From NCBI GenBank assembly GCA_040758375.1, contig JBFLWE010000015.1:10754-74753 (forward strand): DNA of 64,000 bases, read 5' to 3'. Numbering within the stretch: position 1 is the first letter of the stretch; each line of letters starts with the position of its first letter. This DNA comes from CAMLIZ01 sp040758375. GTDB taxonomy: Bacteria; Pseudomonadota; Gammaproteobacteria; Burkholderiales; Burkholderiaceae_C. Of this stretch, positions 10,212 to 18,082 are shown piece by piece. A program made the position numbers and the translations under genes. The notes beneath the pieces were generated by a model. That model searched no databases and was not told the origin of the DNA. It was given only the letters and a program-made list of their open reading frames with translations.

Positions 10212-12920
10212 ATGCTGCGTCGTCTGCTGTTTGCTTGCGTGATCGCCCTGCAATTCGTGTCCGTCCAGGCGGCGCCTGCGTTGCGCCCGCTGCAGTCGGT
10301 GGAGGGGATCACCGAGTACCGGTTGGCCAACGGCCTGCAGGTGCTGCTCGTGCCGGACGACTCCAAACCCACGACGACGGTGAACCTCACCTACCGCGTC
10401 GGTTCGCGCCACGAAAACTACGGCGAGACCGGCATGGCGCACCTGCTGGAGCACCTGCTGTTCAAGGGCACGCCCACCACCCGCAACGTGTGGGCCGAGT
10501 TCACCAAGCGCGGTCTGCGCGCCAACGGCAGCACCTGGCTCGACCGCACCAACTACTTCGCCAGCTTCGCCGCCAACGAGGACAACCTCAGGTGGTACCT
10601 CTCGTGGCAGGCCGACGCCATGGTCAACAGCTTCATTGCGCGCAAGGATCTCGACAGCGAGATGACCGTGGTGCGCAACGAGATGGAGATGGGCGAGAAC
10701 AGCCCCACGCGCATGCTGTTCGAGAAGACGCTGGCCACGATGTACCAGTGGCACAACTACGGCAAGTCGACCATCGGCGCGCGCTCCGACGTCGAGAACG
10801 TCGACATCGCCCGCCTGCAGGCCTTTTATCGCCGCTACTACCAGCCCGACAACGCCACGCTCATCGTCTCGGGCAAGTTCGAACCCACCAAGGTGCTGGG
10901 CTGGATCCAGAAGGACTTCGGCAAGATCGCGCGTCCCAAGCGCGTGCTGCCCCGGCTCTACACCCTCGACCCGGCGCAGGACGGCGAGCGCAGCGTCACC
11001 TTGCGGCGGGTGGGGGGGGCCACGATGCTGATGGCTGCTTACCACGTGCCGCCCGGCCCGCACCCCGACTATGCGGCGGTGGAACTGCTGCAACTCATTC
11101 TTGCCGACACCCCCTCCGGCCGGCTGCACAAGCGCCTGGTCGAACAACAGCTGGCCGCCAGCGTGTTCAGCGAGACGCTGGCGCTGCACGACCCGGGCGC
11201 GGGCTTGTGGGGGGCACAACTCGCTCCGGGCCAGGACGTGGACAAGGCGCGCGCCGAACTGCTGGCCGTGGTGGAGGGGCTGAAGGCCGAGCCTGTCACC
11301 GAGACGGAGCTGGAGCGTGCCAAGGCCAAGTGGCTCAAGGGCTGGGAACTGCAGTTCACCAACCCAGAGACCGTGGGCGTTGCGCTGTCAGAGGCCATTG
11401 CCCAGGGCGACTGGCGCCTGTTCTTCCTGCTGCGTGATCGGGTGCGCGAGGCCAAGCTGGCCGACGTGCAGCGTGTGGCCGAGCAGCGGCTGCTGCAATC
11501 CAACCGCACGCTGGCCATCTACGTCCCGACCGAGAAGCCCGTGCGCGCGCCGGCGCCGGCCGCGGTGGACGTGGCGCAGCAGATGAAGGAGTTCAAGCCG
11601 CAGGCCAGCGCTGCGGCGGTGGCGGCCTTCGAGGCCACGCCGGCCAACATCGACCGCCATACACGGCGCCACGGCCTGCCCAGCGGCATGGAGCTCGCCT
11701 TGCTCTCAAAGCCCACGCGCGGCAATGCGGTGCAGGCGACCATGGTGCTGCGCTACGGCGACGAAAAGAGCCTGTTCGGGCTCGGCGAGGTGGCGGCCAT
11801 GACCGCGCGCATGCTCGACCGCGGCACGGCGCGCATGACGCGCGAGCAGATCCAGGACCGCCTCGACCAGCTCAGGACCGAGCTGTCGTTCGGTGGCGGG
11901 GCGGGCGCACTGGTCGTGAACATCACGTCGCGCCGCGACACTTTTCCCGAGGCGATCGCGCTGCTGGGCCACTTGCTGCGCGAATCCAGCTTCCCCGCGC
12001 CTGCGCTCGAGGAGTTGCGGCGCCAGGCGCTCACAGCCGTGCAGCAGCAGCGCGACGATCCGCAGGCGATTGTGGCCAATGCGCTCGCGCGCCACGGCAA
12101 CCCCTATCCGCGCGGTGACGTGCGCTACGCGCGCAGCTTCGACGAGTTGGTGGAGGAGATCAAGGCTGTCGACGCGCAGCAGTTGCGTGACTTCCACGCC
12201 CGTTTCTACGGCGCATCGCATGCGCAGTTCGGTGCGGTGGGCGACTTCGATCCGGCGGCCGTGCGGCGGGCGCTGGACTCGGCCTTCGGCCAGTGGAAGA
12301 GCACGGTGGCCTTTGCGCGCGTGGCCACGCCGCTGTACCTGCCGCCGCCTGCGCGACTGGAGTTCAAGACGCCGGACAAGCAGAACGCAGTGCTGAGCGT
12401 GCAGCAACGCATCGAGCTCAACGACCTGGACGCCGACTATCCGGCCGTGATGCTGGGCAACTTCATCCTCGGCTCGGGCGGCGACTCACGGCTGTGGAAG
12501 CGCATCCGCGAAACCGAGGGGCTGTCCTACAGCACCTACAGCACGGTGAGCTGGAACAACTTCGAGCGCAACTCGCTGTGGATCGGCGGCGCCATCTTCG
12601 CGCCTCAGAACCGCGACAAGGTGGAGCAGGCGTTCCGCGAGGAAGTGGCGCGTGCGCTGCAGCAGGGCCTCACCCCCCAGGAGGTGGACAGCGCCAAGGC
12701 CGCGCTGCTGAACTTCCGCCGCTTGAGCCGTGCGCAGGACGCCACCGTGGCCAGCACCCTGGCGAGCAACCTCTTTCTCGACCGCACCTTCGAGATCAGC
12801 CAGAAGGTCGACGACGCGTTGGCGGCGCTGACGGCGGAGCAGGTCAACGCCGCGATGCGGCGGCACCTGAAGCCGCAGGCGTTTGTCTTCGGCGTGGCGG
12901 GAGACTTCAAGCAGCCTTGA
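10212..12920 (+). CDS. Secreted M16-family zinc metallopeptidase, two-half form
   Basis: A 902-residue predicted periplasmic peptidase of the pitrilysin/insulinase family. A signal peptide (about 1-22, cut near VQAAPA) is followed by a catalytic half with the inverted zinc motif HLLEH (77-81) and the downstream NEMEMGE segment. A second M16-like half from about residue 480 lacks HxxEH and is probably structural, as in pitrilysin. The start at ATG 10212 is set by the signal peptide. The frame stays open upstream, but that stretch overlaps ppa and its terminator. The 3' end overlaps the next gene tail to tail by 14 bases. The substrate is unknown. Confidence 0.9.
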   Translation: MLRRLLFACVIALQFVSVQAAPALRPLQSVEGITEYRLANGLQVLLVPDDSKPTTTVNLTYRVGSRHENYGETGMAHLLEHLLFKGTPTTRNVWAEFTKRGLRANGSTWLDRTNYFASFAANEDNLRWYLSWQADAMVNSFIARKDLDSEMTVVRNEMEMGENSPTRMLFEKTLATMYQWHNYGKSTIGARSDVENVDIARLQAFYRRYYQPDNATLIVSGKFEPTKVLGWIQKDFGKIARPKRVLPRLYTLDPAQDGERSVTLRRVGGATMLMAAYHVPPGPHPDYAAVELLQLILADTPSGRLHKRLVEQQLAASVFSETLALHDPGAGLWGAQLAPGQDVDKARAELLAVVEGLKAEPVTETELERAKAKWLKGWELQFTNPETVGVALSEAIAQGDWRLFFLLRDRVREAKLADVQRVAEQRLLQSNRTLAIYVPTEKPVRAPAPAAVDVAQQMKEFKPQASAAAVAAFEATPANIDRHTRRHGLPSGMELALLSKPTRGNAVQATMVLRYGDEKSLFGLGEVAAMTARMLDRGTARMTREQIQDRLDQLRTELSFGGGAGALVVNITSRRDTFPEAIALLGHLLRESSFPAPALEELRRQALTAVQQQRDDPQAIVANALARHGNPYPRGDVRYARSFDELVEEIKAVDAQQLRDFHARFYGASHAQFGAVGDFDPAAVRRALDSAFGQWKSTVAFARVATPLYLPPPARLEFKTPDKQNAVLSVQQRIELNDLDADYPAVMLGNFILGSGGDSRLWKRIRETEGLSYSTYSTVSWNNFERNSLWIGGAIFAPQNRDKVEQAFREEVARALQQGLTPQEVDSAKAALLNFRRLSRAQDATVASTLASNLFLDRTFEISQKVDDALAALTAEQVNAAMRRHLKPQAFVFGVAGDFKQP

Positions 12921-14070
12921 AGGGATTGCGCTCGCGCAGTTCGTCCACGTAGGCGTCCACGCCGGCGCCTTCGCGCTGCAGGAACTCGGCCACCGCGTTG
13001 GCGAAGCGCGGATGCGCCAGCCAGTGTGCTGACGGGGTGCGCACCGGCAGCAGTCCGCGCGCCATCTTGTGTTCGCCTTGTGCGCCGCCTTCGAAGCGCT
13101 GGTAGCCCTGGGCAATGCACCACTGCAGCGGCTGGTAATAGCAGGCCTCGAAGTGCAGCAGGGGCACGTGTTCCAGGGCGCCCCAATAGCGGCCATACGC
13201 GATGCGCCGCTGCGGGTCGAGCGCGATCAGCGAGCTGGCGATCGGGTGGCCGCCTCGCTGCGCGACGAACATCAGCCAGGCTTGGGGCATGTCGGCCGCC
13301 ATGTGCGCGAAGAAGTCGCGCGTGAGATAAGGCGTGGAGCCGTGCTCGCGGTAGGTGCGCGTGTAGCAGCGGTAGAAGAAGTCCCACTGCGCTGCATTGA
13401 TCTCCGGCCCCGGGTGCACCGTGAACCGCACGCCGGCCTCGGACACGCGGCGCCGTTCCTGCTGGATCTTCTTGCGCTTGTCGCGCTGCAGGCTGGCCAG
13501 AAAGTCGCTGAAGTCGGCATACGGCTGTGGCGACCGGTTGTGCCAGTGGAACTGGACATTGCCGCGAAGCAGCCAGCCCTGGTCACGCGCCGCCGCCATG
13601 TCGGCCCCGTCGCCAAAGAGCAGATGGGCCGAGGAAAGCTGGTTGTCGGCGGCCAGGCGGCTCATGCCCTGCAGCAGCAGGCCCCGCGCTTCATCGTCCG
13701 CGGCCAGCAGGCGAGAGCCCGGCACCGGCGTGAACGGCACGGCGCACAGCAACTTGGGGTAGTAGGGCAGGCCGTGGCGCTGGTAGGCGTCTGCCCAGGC
13801 CCAGTCGAACACGTACTCGCCGTAGGAGTGCTCCTTCAGGTAGAGCGCGCAGCCTCCACGCAGGCGGTCGCCCAGCCGCAGCGTCATGAAGCAGGGCACC
13901 CAGCCGGTGGCGGCTGTCGCGCTGCCCGACGCGTGCAACGCAGCCAGGTACTCCAGCCGCATGAAAGGCGTGGGATGCGGCTGCTGTGCGAGCAAGGTGT
14001 TCCAGGCCTCCCGGTCCATGGCCGAGGGGTCGTCGACGATCTGCAGGCTCAGCGACGCGGAGTGGTCCAT
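12907..14070 (-). CDS. FemAB-like GNAT-fold acyltransferase (PF04339 type)
   Basis: A protein of about 387 residues resembling the conserved proteobacterial GNAT/FemAB-like family (formerly DUF482). Supporting blocks are the N-terminal AWNTLLAQQPHPTPFMRLEYL, the SYGEYVFDWAWADAY motif, KRKKIQQERRRV near the middle, and the C-terminal FEGGAQGEHKMARGLLP. The natural acceptor is not known. Start choice is uncertain: ATG 14070 (MDHSAS) and ATG 14121 are both in frame and neither has a clear ribosome site. It is divergent from glnB and convergent with the M16 gene. Confidence 0.85.
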   Translation of the reverse strand: MDHSASLSLQIVDDPSAMDREAWNTLLAQQPHPTPFMRLEYLAALHASGSATAATGWVPCFMTLRLGDRLRGGCALYLKEHSYGEYVFDWAWADAYQRHGLPYYPKLLCAVPFTPVPGSRLLAADDEARGLLLQGMSRLAADNQLSSAHLLFGDGADMAAARDQGWLLRGNVQFHWHNRSPQPYADFSDFLASLQRDKRKKIQQERRRVSEAGVRFTVHPGPEINAAQWDFFYRCYTRTYREHGSTPYLTRDFFAHMAADMPQAWLMFVAQRGGHPIASSLIALDPQRRIAYGRYWGALEHVPLLHFEACYYQPLQWCIAQGYQRFEGGAQGEHKMARGLLPVRTPSAHWLAHPRFANAVAEFLQREGAGVDAYVDELRERNPFKAA

Positions 14071-14165
14071 CGCGGTGGTCTTGGGGGCGCGGGCCAGTGT
14101 CCCATGGGGGCCATGTTCCATGTTTAAATGCGCCCAATCGTTCCCATTCCAGCGCCGGAGTCCCC

Positions 14166-14504
14166 ATGAAGCAGATCACCGCCATCATCAAGCCCTTCAA
14201 GCTCGAAGAAGTGCGCGAGGCGCTTGCCGAGGTGGGCGTGTCCGGCCTCACGGTCACCGAAGTCAAGGGTTTTGGCCGCCAGAAAGGCCATACCGAGCTC
14301 TACCGGGGCGCCGAGTACGTGGTCGACTTCCTGCCCAAGGTGAAGGTCGAGGTCGTGGTGAAGGACGCCGACGTCGAGCGCTGCATCGAGTCGATCATCA
14401 AGGCCGCCAAGACCGGCAAGATCGGCGACGGCAAGATCTTCGTCACCGCGGTGGAGCAGGTGGTGCGCATCCGCACCGGCGAGACCGACGAAGGCGCCAT
14501 CTGA
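14166..14504 (+). CDS. glnB: Nitrogen regulatory protein PII
   Basis: PII is a trimeric cytosolic sensor of 2-oxoglutarate and ATP/ADP that controls nitrogen assimilation enzymes and NtrB. The 112-residue length is exact for the family. It has the T-loop with uridylylation site Tyr51 (GHTELYRGAEY), the B-loop TGKIGDGKIFV and the C-loop VRIRTGETDEGAI. A GGAG is 8 bases before the ATG. No amtB follows, so this is the GlnB rather than the GlnK context. The downstream genes face it. Confidence 0.96.
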   Translation: MKQITAIIKPFKLEEVREALAEVGVSGLTVTEVKGFGRQKGHTELYRGAEYVVDFLPKVKVEVVVKDADVERCIESIIKAAKTGKIGDGKIFVTAVEQVVRIRTGETDEGAI

Positions 14505-14526
14505 ATCCAGCGCGCACCGGCGCGCC

Positions 14527-15114
14527 TCAGATCTGCGTGTAGTCGTCCGGCTGTGCCGCCAGCACGGCCAGCGCTGCCAGCCGGTCGAGCAACTCGGCAG
14601 GATCCGAGCCCACCTCCATCACCGCGCGCTGTGCGGGCGACAGAAAGCCGCGCGCGACCGTCTGCTCCAGGAACGCGAGCAGCGCATCGTAGTAGCCCTC
14701 GATGTTCAGCAGGCCGATCGGCTTGTCGTGGTAGCCCAGCTGGCGCCAGGTCCACACCTCGAACAGCTCTTCGAAAGTGCCGATGCCGCCAGGCAAGGCG
14801 ATGAACAGGTCCGCCCGCTCGGCCATCATCTGTTTGCGCTGGTGCATCGTGGGCACCACGTGCAGCTCGGACAGCCGGTCGTGGCCGACCTCCCGGCGCA
14901 TCAGCGAATCGGGAATCACGCCGACCACCTGGCCGCCTGCGGCCAGTGTGGCGTCGGCCACTTCGCCCATCAAACCCACCTTGCCGCCGCCGTACACCAG
15001 GCGCCCACCGCGCGTGCCGATCGCCTGCCCGAGGCGTCGCGCCGCCGCGGTGAAGGCGGGTGAGTCGCCGTGGCGCGAGCCGCAGTACACGCACACCGAC
15101 AGCGCTGCCGTCAT
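14527..15114 (-). CDS. LOG-family nucleotide 5'-monophosphate phosphoribohydrolase (TIGR00730)
   Basis: A 195-residue Rossmann-fold protein of the family misannotated for years as lysine decarboxylase and now known for cytokinin-riboside or nucleotide monophosphate N-glycosidases. The signature PGGIGTFEE (108-116) and the nucleotide loop YGGGKVGLMG (41-50) are intact. The start ATG overlaps the stop of dgkA in an ATGA, so the two are translationally coupled. Whether it acts on cytokinins or on other nucleotides cannot be told from sequence. Confidence 0.9.
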   Translation of the reverse strand: MTAALSVCVYCGSRHGDSPAFTAAARRLGQAIGTRGGRLVYGGGKVGLMGEVADATLAAGGQVVGVIPDSLMRREVGHDRLSELHVVPTMHQRKQMMAERADLFIALPGGIGTFEELFEVWTWRQLGYHDKPIGLLNIEGYYDALLAFLEQTVARGFLSPAQRAVMEVGSDPAELLDRLAALAVLAAQPDDYTQI

Positions 15115-15497
15115 GAGCCGGCTCCCCAGTGCAGCCACATGGTCGCCAGCCAGAGGGCCGCGCAACTGCCGACCGAGAGGAACACGGCGGCACTGCCCAG
15201 GTCCTTGGCACGCTTGGACAACGGGTGCATTTCGTAGGAGACGCGGTCCACCACGGCTTCGATGCCGGAGTTGAGCAACTCGACGATCAGCATCAGGACC
15301 ACCGAGCCGATCAGCAGCACGGTCTCGACCCAGTTTCGCCCGACCCAGAAGGCCGCCGGCACCAGTACCACGGCCGCCCAGAATTCCTGGCGAAACGCGC
15401 TTTCGCCCCGGTAGGCCGCCCAGAGTCCTTGCACCGAGTAGCCACAGGCGCGCAGCAGGCGATCGAGTCCTGTTCGGCCCTTGTGTGGATTGTCCAT
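15111..15497 (-). CDS. dgkA: Diacylglycerol kinase (prokaryotic, membrane)
   Basis: A 128-residue inner-membrane enzyme that phosphorylates diacylglycerol to phosphatidate and recycles lipid by-products. It has a short amphipathic N-terminus, three predicted helices and the catalytic stretch VELLNSGIEAVVDR (72-85) followed by KRAKDLGSAAV. The length is close to the 122 residues of the E. coli enzyme. Its stop overlaps the LOG-family start (ATGA). The start ATG 15497 follows the conserved short N-terminus. Confidence 0.93.
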   Translation of the reverse strand: MDNPHKGRTGLDRLLRACGYSVQGLWAAYRGESAFRQEFWAAVVLVPAAFWVGRNWVETVLLIGSVVLMLIVELLNSGIEAVVDRVSYEMHPLSKRAKDLGSAAVFLSVGSCAALWLATMWLHWGAGS

Positions 15498-15520
15498 CCC
15501 GGGATTCTGCCGCCCTGCCG

Positions 15521-16030
15521 TCAACGCGGGGGCGGGCGGTAGGTGATCAGGCGCGTGCCGCAAAAGACGTCGTGCCAGTACTGACGCAACGGATGCAGGT
15601 AGGACAGCGCAGCGTAGGCCAGCACCCCCAGCGCCAGGGCGCCGAACAGCCCGCCGAGCGTGCCGACTCCGGCGACATGGGCGACCGCCAGTGCCGGCAG
15701 GAACCACAGCCAGCTGAGCAGGTAGCGCGCTGCCGCGCGCGCCTGGCTCACCGGCTGGCCGTCTGCGGCCACCAGCCGGATGTGCCAGGTTTTCATCGCC
15801 ACGGTCTGTCCTCCATGAGACCAGAACCAGACGAAGTAGATGCCGAGCACGATGAACAGAAACGCCTGCAGCCCGTGCTGGCCCTGCAAGGCGTGGCGCT
15901 GTTGGGTCAGGCTGGAATACAGGTAGCCGGCGATCATGACCACGCCGAAGAGCAGTACGCCCTCGTAGAGGAAGCAGGCGAGCCGCCGCGCCAGGGGCGG
16001 CGCCCGCAGGAGGTCAGCCGGCCCGTTCAC
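15521..16030 (-). CDS. RDD-family membrane protein, GTG start
   Basis: A 169-residue protein with an N-terminal arginine pair (ARRLACFLYE), predicted helices at about 21-40, 55-70 and 102-145, and the conserved K-T-W-H-I-R-L-V block (80-87) and D-V-F-C-G-T-R-L (154-161) of RDD proteins. Function is unknown; some RDD proteins affect ion or compatible-solute transport. The only suitable start is GTG 16030, which overlaps the TGA of the DUF3106 gene as GTGA, so it depends on translation of that gene. It is the last gene of the sigma-factor operon. Confidence 0.82.
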   Translation of the reverse strand: MNGPADLLRAPPLARRLACFLYEGVLLFGVVMIAGYLYSSLTQQRHALQGQHGLQAFLFIVLGIYFVWFWSHGGQTVAMKTWHIRLVAADGQPVSQARAAARYLLSWLWFLPALAVAHVAGVGTLGGLFGALALGVLAYAALSYLHPLRQYWHDVFCGTRLITYRPPPR

Positions 16031-16809
16031 CGGCGGTTCGGGGCCGAGGCTGCCGAGGCGGGCCGAGTACCCGCCGCCTGCGCGCCGCGCTGGGGCAACA
16101 GCGTGCTGCGATCGACGAAGCCGGGTGTGGCGGCCACCTTGGGCAAACCCGGCTGCTGGTGGGCGGGCGGCGCCGGTGGCTTGGACATCAGCGTCGTGGT
16201 CGCGCCCGGCTTGGCTTGCACCACGGTAGGTGCCACTGGCTTGACCGGCGCCCTTGGCGGGGGCATGGCGGAGACGATGTTCGATTTCGGCACGGGGGCC
16301 GAGGCTGCCCCACGCGGTGCCCGTGGCGCCGCGCGCTCGGGAGCACTCGGGGCGGCACGCGCGGCAAGCTCGCGGCGCTGGTCTGGCGGCAGTGCCTGGT
16401 ACTGCTCCCAGCGTGCCTGCCGTTCGGCCGGGCTGAGTTGCCGCAGCTCCTGGTAGTGCAGCCGGGCTTCTCCGCGCTCCTTGGGCGACAGACGCGCCCA
16501 CTCGGTCATTCGCGCCTGGATCCGCTGCCGCTCGGCAGCGGACATCGAGGGAAACCGTGCCGCGATGTCGAGCCACTTTTCCTTGCGGGCGGCGTCGATG
16601 CTGGACCAGTCCCGTTCCAAGGGCGCCAGCGCGGCGCGCTGAGCCGGTGTGAGGGATTGCCACTCGGGGTTGGGCCGTGGCGCCAACTGCGCCTTTGGCG
16701 ACGCGCTGGGCGGCCGGCGGGCAGCGTCTGCCGGTTGTGCCTGTACGCTTGCGGCGAACACCCAGGACGCGAGCCAGGCTGTCAGGAGCCGCTTGCCAGC
16801 AATGCGCAT
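16027..16809 (-). CDS. DUF3106 secreted protein
   Basis: A 260-residue exported protein. The signal peptide (about 1-24, ending SVQAQ) is followed by a helical region with repeated L-T/S-P-x-(Q/E)-R-x-x-W motifs (SLTPAQRAALAPL, RLSPKERGEARLHY, QLSPAERQARWEQY), the feature of DUF3106, and then an Ala/Pro-rich tail with no predicted fold. It probably resides in the periplasm. It lies 7 bases after DUF3619 and is coupled to the RDD gene. Function is not known; this gene set following an ECF sigma factor appears to be common in Burkholderiales. Confidence 0.85.
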   Translation of the reverse strand: MRIAGKRLLTAWLASWVFAASVQAQPADAARRPPSASPKAQLAPRPNPEWQSLTPAQRAALAPLERDWSSIDAARKEKWLDIAARFPSMSAAERQRIQARMTEWARLSPKERGEARLHYQELRQLSPAERQARWEQYQALPPDQRRELAARAAPSAPERAAPRAPRGAASAPVPKSNIVSAMPPPRAPVKPVAPTVVQAKPGATTTLMSKPPAPPAHQQPGLPKVAATPGFVDRSTLLPQRGAQAAGTRPASAASAPNRR

Positions 16810-16816
16810 GCGGCGT

Positions 16817-17266
16817 TCACTCCTGGACGGTCTTCATGAACTCGACGAAGCCCTCGTCGCGATAGGCATCGGGCGGCAAATCGTCGGCCAGCAGCGCGAC
16901 GTCGATCTCGGCGGCGGCAGCGATCTGCGTGCGGTCGTGCAGTTCCTCTATGACGGACAGGCCGGCCACCAGCATGAGCAGCGGCACGAAGGAGGCCAGC
17001 TTGAGCCACCACGCGCTGCCTTGACGTCCGTGCCGCGCCAACGTGGCGCTGCCTCCCGGCTGCGCCACCACGGCCATCGGCGCTGCGCTGGACCGGCGAC
17101 TGGCCAGTGCGCGTGCGAGCGCCTGCTCGCGCGCAAAGCGCAGACGTTCGGAGATGTCGGCGGGCGTTTGTTCCGCGCGCTCGGTCAGGCGCGCCGCGAC
17201 GCGCAGAGCAAAGCGGGCCTGCAGTGCATCCAGGTCCCTTGGGGTGTACAGCTTCGAGTTGTTCAT
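16817..17266 (-). CDS. DUF3619 single-pass membrane protein, candidate anti-sigma factor
   Basis: A 149-residue protein with a helical cytoplasmic region (about 1-84), one transmembrane helix (WWLKLASFVPLLMLVAGLSVI, about 86-106) and an acidic 40-residue periplasmic tail. Its ATG overlaps the stop of the sigma gene (ATGA), so the two are made in a fixed ratio. Topology and position match those of anti-sigma factors, but no zinc-binding ZAS motif (HxxxCxxC) is present and the sequence is not a recognised anti-sigma family, so the role is an inference from context. Confidence 0.82.
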   Translation of the reverse strand: MNNSKLYTPRDLDALQARFALRVAARLTERAEQTPADISERLRFAREQALARALASRRSSAAPMAVVAQPGGSATLARHGRQGSAWWLKLASFVPLLMLVAGLSVIEELHDRTQIAAAAEIDVALLADDLPPDAYRDEGFVEFMKTVQE

Positions 17267-17829
17267 GGCGCGATTCCCTTGGCCCGGAGCGCCTTTGCCA
17301 AGGCATGGACCGCACGGGAGCAATGCGTCTTGACGCTGCCCTCCGAGCAGCCCATGACGGCGGCGGTTTCGGCGACGTCGAGTTCCTCCCAGTAACGCAA
17401 CAAAAACGCCTCCCGTTGACGAGCCGGCAACAGAGCAACTTCGGTATCGATCAGTAGCAGGATCTGCGCCCGGGAGACCGACTCCGCCGCGCTCTCCTGC
17501 GCCACACTGCCCTCGACCGCCTCCAGCATCTCCAGCAGGTCGAAATCGCCATCATCATCGGCGCCGTCGAAGTCGGAGAAGTTGTGGACGACGGCATTGC
17601 GCACTTTTTGGCGCCGGAACCAGTCCATCGTCGCGTTCGACAGGATGCGCTGGAACAGCAGCGGCAGCTCGGCCGGGGGGCGGTCGGCGTATTTCTCGGC
17701 CAGCCGGATCATGGCCTCCTGCACGATGTCAAGCGCGGCGTCGTCGTCGCGAACGGTATAGGCCGTGCGCTTGAATGCCCGCTTTTCGACGCTCTTGAGG
17801 AAGTCCGAGAGTTCTTTGTCGGTAGCCAA
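17263..17829 (-). CDS. ECF-type RNA polymerase sigma factor, TTG start
   Basis: A 188-residue sigma-70 family protein of the ECF size class. Region 2 (about 13-76) holds DAALDIVQEAMIRLAEKY and ATMDWFRRQKVR. An acidic spacer (about 85-105, DFDGADDDGDFD) leads to region 4 (about 133-180) with LPARQREAFLLRYW and the HTH ETAAVMGCSEGSVKTHCSRA. The reading frame offers TTG 17829 as its only sensible start: an in-frame TAA lies about 16 codons upstream and no ATG or GTG intervenes. No ribosome site is visible. It heads the operon sigma-DUF3619-DUF3106-RDD. Confidence 0.9.
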   Translation of the reverse strand: MATDKELSDFLKSVEKRAFKRTAYTVRDDDAALDIVQEAMIRLAEKYADRPPAELPLLFQRILSNATMDWFRRQKVRNAVVHNFSDFDGADDDGDFDLLEMLEAVEGSVAQESAAESVSRAQILLLIDTEVALLPARQREAFLLRYWEELDVAETAAVMGCSEGSVKTHCSRAVHALAKALRAKGIAP

Positions 17830-17870
17830 GGAAAGAGGAGGCTCGGAGGACGCGACGTTGGAAGCGCCGG

Positions 17871-17932
17871 ATTATGCATGGGCCCGGCATCGGGCTTGCT
17901 GACACGCGCGCCCGCGCCAACAGATGCATAAT
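17871..17932. promoter_or_regulatory. Divergent promoter region with inverted ATTATGCAT / ATGCATAAT
   Basis: Between the sigma gene and ilvB, ATTATGCAT (17871-17879) and its exact reverse complement ATGCATAAT (17924-17932) face outward. Each contains CATAAT, a fair -10 box pointing at its own gene. No good -35 is seen at 16-18 bases for either, so an activator or a shared operator is possible. The inverted repeat is directly visible; the promoter reading is inference. Confidence 0.45.
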
Positions 17933-17968
17933 GCTGCTTCGCACAACGCAAGTAATGGGTCTCAAGCA

Positions 17969-17996
17969 GGTGCCCTACCGGGGCATCGTCGTTTTT
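17969..17996 (+). promoter_or_regulatory. Attenuator-like hairpin in the ilvB leader
   Basis: GGTGCCC (17969-17975) pairs with GGGCATC (17981-17987) around TACCG, one pair being G-U, and T5 follows at 17992-17996. It lies 87 bases before ilvB in a 150-base leader. A short frame starting at ATG 17955 places Val, Ile, Val and Val codons around the 3' arm, but it runs on past the ilvB start without stopping, so a classical leader peptide is not convincing. Confidence 0.35.
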
Positions 17997-18082
17997 GACC
18001 GCGCAGGTTCTGAATCCGCCTCACGAGGGCGAGAAGAGGAGCACCGATGGTTTTTCGTCAGAGAAAATCACAGAGGTTCGAA

